From: UBA12191 sp009937185 | Lineage (GTDB): Bacteria; Planctomycetota; UBA8108; UBA1146 | Assembly (NCBI GenBank): GCA_938075155.1 | Contig: CALJGL010000001.1 | Coordinates: 62,001-126,000, forward strand | Direction: 5' to 3' | Length of the DNA: 64,000 nucleotides | Part shown: positions 36,581 to 43,958 of the stretch, in pieces | Layout of the letters: each line of letters starts with the position of its first letter | Numbering within the stretch: position 1 is the first letter of the stretch | The notes under the pieces: generated by a model | Told to the model about the DNA's origin: nothing | Seen by the model: only the letters and a program-made list of their open reading frames with translations | Databases searched by the model: none | Translations under genes and position numbers: made by a program

Positions 36581-39457
36581 TTAAGGACAGTTTGAATAAT
36601 CCTCACATGCAGTGATGGATCCATCCGGATCCTGTCCACAAACAAGAGTAGGCTCTGGTGGAGCGGAAGCTCCTGTAAAGAGGAAAGAGAGAAGCTGACT
36701 AGGGTCAGCGACATTAATATCTCCATCATCATTAACATCTGTTGCTGCAACACAGGGAAGAGCACCCGACAAAAATAGGAACTCCAACAGACTCACTGCG
36801 TCCGCCAGATTTCGATCTCCATCGGCATTGACATCACCCCGCAAGAAGTCGACATTTGCCCCATCCCCGCAGGACTGTCTCTCCAACGCTCCGATATCAA
36901 CTCCGTTACAAACTTCTCTTGGAAGCCCCGCGAAATCGACCTGAGTCGTCGAGGATGCTGAGATCGCCATATCCACACATGGAGATCCTGCCGTCGGTGT
37001 AAAGTCGCCCAGAACCGAATCCGAAAATTGCGGGTCCACATCGAAATTATCACCGGCAAAGCCACCTTGAATGATGTTTCTCAATGCAACACTCGTCGGT
37101 GGGATGGCCAACACTGTAGAGCTTGTGGAGTTTCCGTAGATCACATTGTTCTGAAGAAATATCTGAGAAGTTCCGGAAGCCTGAATCACGTCACCAGAAA
37201 TCAAATTTTGATTTCCAAAAATTGTACTGTTCACGATGATGAGAAGTCCCTGATCGAGAACCCCCACTGTCGACGCTCCAATTAGCGATTGATTCCCCGT
37301 TAAGACGCAATTTTCTAACCGGCAGATGCCGTTCTCTAATAATGTCACTGCAGCAGATTCATTCGCTTGGCAATTCTGGAAACGACAACCTTCAAAAGTG
37401 ACAAATCCTGATACGGAAACTGTTCCAGTCGCCTGAGAAATCAGATTTTCAAAATGGCAGTTACGAATCAGGTGACCCGTTCCCGGGAACTGCACTGGGT
37501 TTTCTAACCCTGCAGAAGAACTTCCCACGACCTTGAGGCCTTCAAGGAAAATATTGTCCCCTGTAAACTGCAAAAGGCGTGCTGATCTATCCAGTGGCCG
37601 TGCAGGAATCTCATCCGTCGTGATCTCCGTCAGTCCGTTGAAGACCAGCCCCGACTCCCCTCCGATTCCAGATAGACCTGCTGGCAATCCAGGAAGAGAT
37701 CCTCCTGCTCCGCCTGATCCCCCTGATCCACTCGTCACTAAAGTGTTGAATCCTGTGACGGCAACCCCATCTGTCCAGGCTGCGAAACTGTCTCCACCTC
37801 CGCCGCCACCACCGCCGCCGCTATCTCCCCCATTACCTCCATCGCCTCCCTGGCCACCGCCGGGAGAACCACTGGAGCCATTTCCGCCCGATCCTCCTAG
37901 ACCTCCGGTTTGCCCTCTTCCTGGAGATCCACCAGTTCCACCGTTACCTCCTGTACCGAGGATGATAGTGCCTCCAAAAAGTTGCACATCGCTACTCCCC
38001 AGAATGAAGAGGCCAAAGCTGGATCCTCCACCTCCACCCCCTTCTCCCGGATTGGGCGATGGGATGCCACCACTGCCACCGCCGCCACCACCGGCACCGT
38101 AACTATCGGTTCCATCGTCACAGCCACCCGATCCGCCTCCGCCACCGCCGCCCCCTCCAGGCGTACCGCTGGATCCGGGATTCCCTGACTCGACACTCCA
38201 ATAATTCGTTTCGACCATGCCACCCGAGAGTCCGCCAGATCCACCCGCCCCCGGAGATCCTTCGGACCCCGGAGCTCCGTCTCCACCGGCAGAACAGGTT
38301 CCTCCTCCCGAGCCACCTAATCCCCAACCTGAAGCTCCAGCACCGTCCGATCCGGAGTTCCCTGAAGTCGCATCATAGTTATCGCAAAAGGGGTTCGGGA
38401 TTGTCGAGCAACAGTTGAAATCCATAGTTCCACCTGCGCCGCCATTCCCCCCTCCAGTGGGGCCTCCTCCGCCTGCCAACCCCCCAGCACCGACAGCAGT
38501 CGCATCACAGAAGGAAAAGTAGGAATCGGAATTTCCTCCCCCTTGACCACTCGCTGCCGGATTAGAAGACAAATCGGTTCCGGCAATTCCGGAACTCCCA
38601 GGAGCCCCATCTCCACAGAATATAGAAACCCTGTGAAGTTTCAGGTTCGAATCCTGTACATGAAGTGCGTAAGAACTGCGGGCGACTCCATTGACAGAAC
38701 CCGTGGCATGAATCCCTTGTATCTCTACATCAGCGATTTCTGTACCGAGAGACAAACCCTGTGCACTCACTGTCACGGCTTGGCCGAATTCATCGATCCC
38801 CCCGAGAAATATGGTTTCATGCCCTGGTGTTCCAGATTCGGCCCATTCCCAATTGGAGTCGTAGCCCCCCTGAATAATGAGACCATCGCGAAGAATGACC
38901 GTTCCAGAATAGTTGCCGGATTGAACGCGAATGATTTCTAGTCCAGTCTCAATGGCTCTTTCGATTCCTTCTTGAATCGTCGCACATGGGAGTTCGGTGC
39001 TCAGACCACAGAAAGGTGCATCGACACCTTCTGTACTGGAGACATAAATCGCCTGAACTCTTCCATCCAAAATCGAGTCGTACAAAGCGAGGTCTCTTAT
39101 CCCGGGAACAGGATAAGAGGAACCGGCAAAGCCACCGAGGATCGAGACTCCACCTGGAATAACGAACTGCGAAGTAGTATTACCAGAGACTTGGCCACCA
39201 CCTTGATCCGCAGCGTACAACCCTCCGGCGACGAATATTTCATCCCCTGGTAATGCGACCAGTAATGCCTGCTGCAAATCTCCAAAGGCATCTCCCCAAC
39301 TCAATCCTGAATTCCCAGATGCGGAGGAATCCACGTGATAGGTCACGCCTTGGCCATTGATCCTCGGAGTCATGAACATGGAAATGATCAAACAGATCAT
39401 CACAAGAGATGCGATATGCCCCATGTTGAAGGGGGAAACCCTATTGCTCCGAACCAT
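36581..39457 (-). CDS. Secreted Gly-rich, beta-helix-like protein with dockerin-like C-terminus
   Basis: A 958-residue exported protein; ATG 39457 follows GGGAGG by eight bases. After the signal peptide it has a beta-helix-protein opening (VTYHVDSSASGNSGLSWGD, LQQALLVALPGDEIFVAGG). A long Gly/Ser-rich tract fills about 285-600, with runs such as GGTGGSPGRGQTGGLGGSG interrupted by short beta-helix-like strands. A second right-handed beta-helix section follows (about 630-860: FEGCRFQNCQANESAAVTLL) and ends in a typical cap, AGSPCVDMAIS...DIGALERQ. The last ~90 residues are the dockerin-like pair (DVNADGDRNLAD, DVNDDGDINVAD) ending YSNCP. Such proteins are often adhesins or polysaccharide-interacting surface proteins. 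The base composition of the Gly-rich part makes long antisense reading frames that are not genes. Confidence 0.85.
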   Translation of the reverse strand: MVRSNRVSPFNMGHIASLVMICLIISMFMTPRINGQGVTYHVDSSASGNSGLSWGDAFGDLQQALLVALPGDEIFVAGGLYAADQGGGQVSGNTTSQFVIPGGVSILGGFAGSSYPVPGIRDLALYDSILDGRVQAIYVSSTEGVDAPFCGLSTELPCATIQEGIERAIETGLEIIRVQSGNYSGTVILRDGLIIQGGYDSNWEWAESGTPGHETIFLGGIDEFGQAVTVSAQGLSLGTEIADVEIQGIHATGSVNGVARSSYALHVQDSNLKLHRVSIFCGDGAPGSSGIAGTDLSSNPAASGQGGGNSDSYFSFCDATAVGAGGLAGGGGPTGGGNGGAGGTMDFNCCSTIPNPFCDNYDATSGNSGSDGAGASGWGLGGSGGGTCSAGGDGAPGSEGSPGAGGSGGLSGGMVETNYWSVESGNPGSSGTPGGGGGGGGGSGGCDDGTDSYGAGGGGGGSGGIPSPNPGEGGGGGGSSFGLFILGSSDVQLFGGTIILGTGGNGGTGGSPGRGQTGGLGGSGGNGSSGSPGGGQGGDGGNGGDSGGGGGGGGGDSFAAWTDGVAVTGFNTLVTSGSGGSGGAGGSLPGLPAGLSGIGGESGLVFNGLTEITTDEIPARPLDRSARLLQFTGDNIFLEGLKVVGSSSAGLENPVQFPGTGHLIRNCHFENLISQATGTVSVSGFVTFEGCRFQNCQANESAAVTLLENGICRLENCVLTGNQSLIGASTVGVLDQGLLIIVNSTIFGNQNLISGDVIQASGTSQIFLQNNVIYGNSTSSTVLAIPPTSVALRNIIQGGFAGDNFDVDPQFSDSVLGDFTPTAGSPCVDMAISASSTTQVDFAGLPREVCNGVDIGALERQSCGDGANVDFLRGDVNADGDRNLADAVSLLEFLFLSGALPCVAATDVNDDGDINVADPSQLLSFLFTGASAPPEPTLVCGQDPDGSITACEDYSNCP

Positions 39458-39560
39458 GAATGAGACCTCCCTGTTGAATAGATCAAGGAGTTCTATTTTC
39501 CCGTATCTCGGACAGGAAACAAGGATCAGATCTGCAGGGTTCTGAGACTGAGAAAACCCT

Positions 39561-41834
39561 CTAGGGGCAAGGCAATGCGTCGGGAGTCGGATCTACCCCA
39601 GGTGTCGGGAATGGCAATTCAGGAGGTAAGCCACCCGAAAACAAGTAGGCCAACAGATTGATCGCATCTGCAATATTGATCGTTCCCGAATCGTTCACGT
39701 CCATAGAGCTCTGACAGCTCGACGGAGGTCCACCGCTAAAGAGATACTCTAGAATCGAAATAGAGTCCGCAAGGTTCACAAGGGAGTCTGAATTTGCGTC
39801 TCCCCGTAGAAAAAGAAATCCAATCGGCCCCGTCACATCTACGGTGCAACTGGATCCCGCTGAAGATAAACCATTGGAGACGCCGACCAGTTCCCAGACA
39901 TGAGTCCCCGTCGTCAGCCCCGAAGAAATGTAATCTTCGGTCACTCCGGCTAACTCAACTTCAAGAACACCATTTTTGAAAACCTGAAGACTGTCATAGC
40001 CCACAGGATCGTTCACCCATGTCAGCTGAACCGAAGATCCCTGCTGTTGTTGTTCACATAGAAGATTCCCCACCGGAGCAGGAGGAGTCACAGGACTATT
40101 ATCCAAATTACAAATCACAGGTGAACTCGTAAGTGAAGATCGGACGGCTATCACTTGGTAAGTCAGCAATTCCAAAGGGGCGTTCATGTCATTAAAATTC
40201 AATGTATCGCCAGCGAGGTTGGTCAAAAATACACCCTGCCTCTGAATTTGAATCAGATCATAGTCAGTATTCCCCAATTCCCACTGAATAGTGACACCAC
40301 CGGGGCAACAACAGGCCAAGTTTTGAACTGGTTCTGGAGGGGTCACAGGTGGACTTCCCAATAGATCGATAGCGAGATTCAAATCTGCGGTCAAATCAAT
40401 CCCAGTTTCGACATATTCGTTCAATCCACTCCCCATCGGTGGAGTGATCAAGAGATCATAAACCCCGGGAAGTTGACGAACTGCGAATACGCCAAGTGCA
40501 TCGGTATCATTGCCAAACATGTATACTTCAGCTCCGGTAACAGAGTCTGTGAGTAAGATTTCACATTCAAGTACAGGATCAGGTCCTGCTAAGACTGTTC
40601 CCGTGAATGCTGTACCTGAAGGCAATTCCACCAATCCAAGATTCGTGTTTCCCAGAACCTCGATACTCGGAAGCACCGCTGGAGCAAAGCCCGTTAGAAA
40701 TGAAGGGCGAAAAGCAATGTCGTAAGTACCAGGAACCACCTGGACTGAAAAATTTCCAGAGGAGTTAGCATTGTCGTGAGCAGTGGGGATCTCAATCCCA
40801 GTGGAAGAGATAATGAAATCAAGATCTGTTCCAGGAACAATATTTCCAGAATCACCCACAACAGATCCTGAGACAGAGACACCCTCAGGGAGTGTAATGA
40901 TTCCGACATCGAGACCCGTGTTAGGCACCACGATGACCGACAATGCTGGAACGAGAGAGGATCCCTGAACGGGGTCCACTTCAATCTCCATTTGCCCATC
41001 AGGAGAGAAAACAGAAAACTGCCCCGAACCATTCGTGTTATCACCCGGCGTTACTATTTTTTCCCCAGTAATAACATCTCTAAGATCAATATCCGCAGAG
41101 ACCACGGGATTTCCTGCTGGGTCCTGAACCGTTCCCGTAATCAGGCGGCCCTCTCTCAGTCGTACATCTCCAAGATCTACATTTCCAAAAATCGGAGTGT
41201 CTCGGAGTTCTCTGGGCACCATTATTAGTGGAGTACTCGCAACACTTGCAGTGAATTGAACATCCCAAAATCCAGGGTTTACTTTTGTACTAAAGAAGCC
41301 GTCCGCCCCTGTAAAATCTCCAGAAAATGCCTGACCGAGTCCTGTTAGAGAATCAACAAAATCAAGATCGACGAAAGGCAAAAACTCGAAAGATTCACCG
41401 ACAACTCTGCCACTCAAAATAGAGGCATTGGGCAGCACGAAAGATCCGAGATCTGTGTTCCCATTGATCGTTACAGGAATATTCCCTAAGCCAAAAAACA
41501 GCTGAGTAGATCCGGGGTTTATATCTAAGAGATATGATCCCGCTGGAACAACCTGGCAAATCACGGCGGTAAAAGTTCCATCCAAAATAGTAAAATCAGA
41601 AGAGAGATTCAGTAATAGTCCTGAGACCGGATCAATCAAATCCAAATCGACTGAACCGATTCCCGCCCCGTTGTCATCCAGAACACTTCCCGTCAGGATC
41701 CAAGAAGTTGGGAGGCACTGGCCACTCAACCCGGGAAAAGGGATCGACAACAGAAGGAATAACAAGAGCCATCGAGACCCTCCTGGGGATCCGATTTCTT
41801 GTACAAGTCTGAGTACATTTTGAAGTCTTGACAT
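39561..41834 (-). CDS. Secreted protein of carboxypeptidase-regulatory-like repeats with dockerin-like C-terminus
   Basis: A 757-residue exported protein with a signal peptide ending FPGLSGQ. About five repeats of 85-95 residues (about 45-520) each run GSVxDxxGxxxxxxDLDLxDxxTG...G.F...V.PG.Y.....P, the pattern of carboxypeptidase-regulatory-like/transthyretin-type beta-sandwiches, with strand ends such as NTNLGLVELPSG. Two fibronectin-III-like segments follow (about 535-600 and 605-675), then the dockerin-like pair (DANSDSLVNLAD, DVNDSGTINIAD) ending DALPCP. No enzyme domain is visible. ATG 41834 has GAGG four bases ahead. It is on the same strand as the Gly-rich protein gene, 103 bases upstream of it, so they may be co-expressed. 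Confidence 0.85.
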   Translation of the reverse strand: MSRLQNVLRLVQEIGSPGGSRWLLLFLLLSIPFPGLSGQCLPTSWILTGSVLDDNGAGIGSVDLDLIDPVSGLLLNLSSDFTILDGTFTAVICQVVPAGSYLLDINPGSTQLFFGLGNIPVTINGNTDLGSFVLPNASILSGRVVGESFEFLPFVDLDFVDSLTGLGQAFSGDFTGADGFFSTKVNPGFWDVQFTASVASTPLIMVPRELRDTPIFGNVDLGDVRLREGRLITGTVQDPAGNPVVSADIDLRDVITGEKIVTPGDNTNGSGQFSVFSPDGQMEIEVDPVQGSSLVPALSVIVVPNTGLDVGIITLPEGVSVSGSVVGDSGNIVPGTDLDFIISSTGIEIPTAHDNANSSGNFSVQVVPGTYDIAFRPSFLTGFAPAVLPSIEVLGNTNLGLVELPSGTAFTGTVLAGPDPVLECEILLTDSVTGAEVYMFGNDTDALGVFAVRQLPGVYDLLITPPMGSGLNEYVETGIDLTADLNLAIDLLGSPPVTPPEPVQNLACCCPGGVTIQWELGNTDYDLIQIQRQGVFLTNLAGDTLNFNDMNAPLELLTYQVIAVRSSLTSSPVICNLDNSPVTPPAPVGNLLCEQQQQGSSVQLTWVNDPVGYDSLQVFKNGVLEVELAGVTEDYISSGLTTGTHVWELVGVSNGLSSAGSSCTVDVTGPIGFLFLRGDANSDSLVNLADSISILEYLFSGGPPSSCQSSMDVNDSGTINIADAINLLAYLFSGGLPPELPFPTPGVDPTPDALPCP

Positions 41835-41972
41835 GGATCCTCGTTCACTCGACCCTCGGAAAAGTTTACAAAGACTGGCGAGATTGGAGAAATCGGTCCA
41901 AAACCAGCAACAAACGGGTCTGTTAACAAAAATAAATATTCCTTTAATCTACCTTTTCAAGCACGCTTTATC

Positions 41973-42007
41973 ATGGAAAATTTAACAAAAGGTGCACAGT
42001 TTTCCAT
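41973..42007 (+). promoter_or_regulatory. Inverted repeat upstream of the methyltransferase
   Basis: ATGGAAAA (41973-41980) and its exact complement TTTTCCAT (42000-42007) are 19 bases apart, with the palindrome GTGCAC inside the spacer. The surrounding 41900-42036 is clearly AT-richer than its neighbours. This could be an operator or hairpin controlling the methyltransferase gene that starts at 42037; the assignment is speculative. Confidence 0.3.
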
Positions 42008-42036
42008 ATTCGCAATTTGATAGAGAGGCCTAGGCT

Positions 42037-43110
42037 TTGATCAAATATCTAGGTTCCAAGAGACTCCTGATTCCCGGCATTGAGGCCGTGATGAATAGCC
42101 TTCCCTTCAAGGGTAGCGTTATCGACTTATTCAGTGGTACTTCCAGAGTAGGTCTCTCAATGAAACAACTGGGGTGGAAAGTAATACTCAATGATTGGAA
42201 TCAATACGCCAGAGTGATTTCAACAGCACACGTTGTTTGCGATGAAGACCGATCCAAAGAAGTTCACGAACTCATTAACTTGCTCGAATCAGCCCCCTCT
42301 GTAGATGGTTGGTTCACTGAAACCTATTGCAGAAAAAGCAGGTACTTCACACCCGAAAATGGAATACGAATCGAAGGGATTCGAGAGTTTATTGAAACTC
42401 TGGATCTGGACGACGAATTGAAATGCGTTGCCATATGTTCAGTAATGGAAGCTGCCGACAGAGTAGACTCCACTGTTGGAGTACAAATGGCTTATCTCAA
42501 ACAGTGGTCCAAGCGATCATTGCAAACCTTAAAACTCAGACCACCCTCTTTAGTGAAGCAAAGTGAATTTGGTAAAGCGAGTGCACATTGTATGGAAGCT
42601 CAAGAAGCGGCTTCCAAATTAGTCGCAGATGTTGCCTATCTCGATCCGCCTTATAACCAACATAAATACATCGGTAATTACCATGTATGGCAAACGCTCG
42701 TTCAGTGGGACCAACCAGAGGTCTACGGCATCGCTTGCAAAAGAGTCGAATGCCGAGAAAAAAGAAGTGATTTCAATTCCAAGCCCGGGATTCAGGGTGC
42801 GATGAATCGACTCATAGAAAACCTTCAGTGTGAAGTTAAAATCATTTCATTCAGCAATGAAGGTTATCTACCAAGAACGGATATGGAATCATTACTACTG
42901 GACCACGGAAAACTACAAGTCCTATCCAGAGCACACGATCGTTATGTGGGAGCGAAAATTGGGATCCATGCACCTTCTGGCAAAAAGGTCGGCCAAGTAT
43001 CACATTTAAAAAACACTGAATTCCTCTATGTTCTCGGAGAGGTCGATTTGTCTTCAGGAATATGTGAAGAAGCGGGCTGGAAGATGGAGAGCCCACTGCA
43101 AACCGGCTAG
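42037..43110 (+). CDS. D12-class adenine-specific DNA methyltransferase (orphan)
   Basis: This 357-residue enzyme would transfer a methyl group from S-adenosylmethionine to N6 of adenine in DNA. The AdoMet-binding motif is VIDLFSGTSRVGLSMKQLGW near residues 27-46, after the family's usual N-terminal IKYLGSKRLLIPGI, and the catalytic motif is YLDPPYNQHKY near 202-212. The start is TTG 42037, eight bases after GAGAGG. No restriction endonuclease or specificity gene lies nearby, so it is probably a solitary regulator-type or phage-defence methyltransferase, or a remnant of a mobile module. Its stop overlaps the convergent HExxH gene in a shared CTAG. Confidence 0.87.
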   Translation: MIKYLGSKRLLIPGIEAVMNSLPFKGSVIDLFSGTSRVGLSMKQLGWKVILNDWNQYARVISTAHVVCDEDRSKEVHELINLLESAPSVDGWFTETYCRKSRYFTPENGIRIEGIREFIETLDLDDELKCVAICSVMEAADRVDSTVGVQMAYLKQWSKRSLQTLKLRPPSLVKQSEFGKASAHCMEAQEAASKLVADVAYLDPPYNQHKYIGNYHVWQTLVQWDQPEVYGIACKRVECREKRSDFNSKPGIQGAMNRLIENLQCEVKIISFSNEGYLPRTDMESLLLDHGKLQVLSRAHDRYVGAKIGIHAPSGKKVGQVSHLKNTEFLYVLGEVDLSSGICEEAGWKMESPLQTG

Positions 43111-43958
43111 TTCGATTTCCCAAATAATGCCAGAATTTGCTGTTGGAGTTCCTGGTCTTCAGTTCCCCAAGATTTGAACCAGCGCTCAAGGCGTTGAATG
43201 AACGATTCGTCCTTCAATGCTTCCCCATTTGCCAAATCAGGGATTCGATTCCAAAGTCGAGGCTGACTCTTGAGAAACTCTGCGAAGTAAAGGCTGACAG
43301 TTCGAATCTCTTCCCGATTCATTACACCGCTAGCCAGTGATTCTCTGTGCATATCATACCATTGTTGAAACTTCTCACGGGGTACAGACTCACATTTCTG
43401 TGCGGTGCGCACCGCATACTTTGAAAGCTGAGGAGCATATGATTGAAGACTTTTATATGGGGGATCAATCTTCCATTTCACGGAAAGGTCGTGGAGTACA
43501 CGAAGACTAACGGCTTCGCAGATCATTTCTTCAAACCAATCATGGGGACTGGATAAATGGGACTCAACTCCCGAAGATTTACGACAGTACGCATGCGTAA
43601 GCTCATGCGAAAACTGATAGATCAACTGACTCCAATATCGACCGCCAGTTTCGAGTTTGACCCGGAAACCACCATCTTCATCTCGCTTGTGAAGTAGGAT
43701 CGGCCCACCTTTGGGCTCGACACGGAGAATACTTTTTAACTCCGTACCTATCATTTCCCTGACATGTGAGTCCACGGAGTCCAGGATCGAAGCGATTTCC
43801 TCGACGGAAACATCTCCCCAATCACCCTCAACAACCTCGACTCTCTCTCCCTGAACATCTTCCTGAAGAGTGGCTGCGTCGATCCTCGAACTCCATAGGC
43901 CCGACAGGATCAAACATGTGCTGAGTACCACCCCGATTCGGGCTAACACAGAAATCAT
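43107..43958 (-). CDS. Exported putative zinc metallopeptidase (HExxH)
   Basis: A 283-residue protein with an N-terminal signal peptide (GVVLSTCLILSGLWSSRIDA). It carries a gluzincin-type motif: HELTHAYCR near residue 118 and a downstream WFEEMICEAVSL about 28 residues on, whose Glu could be the third zinc ligand. I do not recognise the family; the remainder (RLERWFKSWGTEDQELQQQI at the C-terminus) gives no further clue. It is translationally coupled to the upstream POT transporter by an ATGA overlap. A peptidase made with a peptide transporter suggests peptide use, but this is inference. Confidence 0.65.
   Translation of the reverse strand: MISVLARIGVVLSTCLILSGLWSSRIDAATLQEDVQGERVEVVEGDWGDVSVEEIASILDSVDSHVREMIGTELKSILRVEPKGGPILLHKRDEDGGFRVKLETGGRYWSQLIYQFSHELTHAYCRKSSGVESHLSSPHDWFEEMICEAVSLRVLHDLSVKWKIDPPYKSLQSYAPQLSKYAVRTAQKCESVPREKFQQWYDMHRESLASGVMNREEIRTVSLYFAEFLKSQPRLWNRIPDLANGEALKDESFIQRLERWFKSWGTEDQELQQQILALFGKSN

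Noticed and set aside
36558..36590. A 10-bp inverted repeat (CTGTCCTTAA) between two convergent genes that looks like a terminator
   Set aside because: Both genes end with the codons for Cys-Pro-stop (TGTCCTTAA), so the symmetry follows from the shared C-terminal motif. There is no T run on either side. It may still pause transcription, but I do not list it as a terminator.
37533..38102. Long plus-strand frames rich in Pro opposite the Gly-rich protein
   Set aside because: They are the antisense of Gly codons (GGN reads as NCC on the other strand). The minus-strand protein has a signal peptide, ribosome binding site and dockerin-like end.
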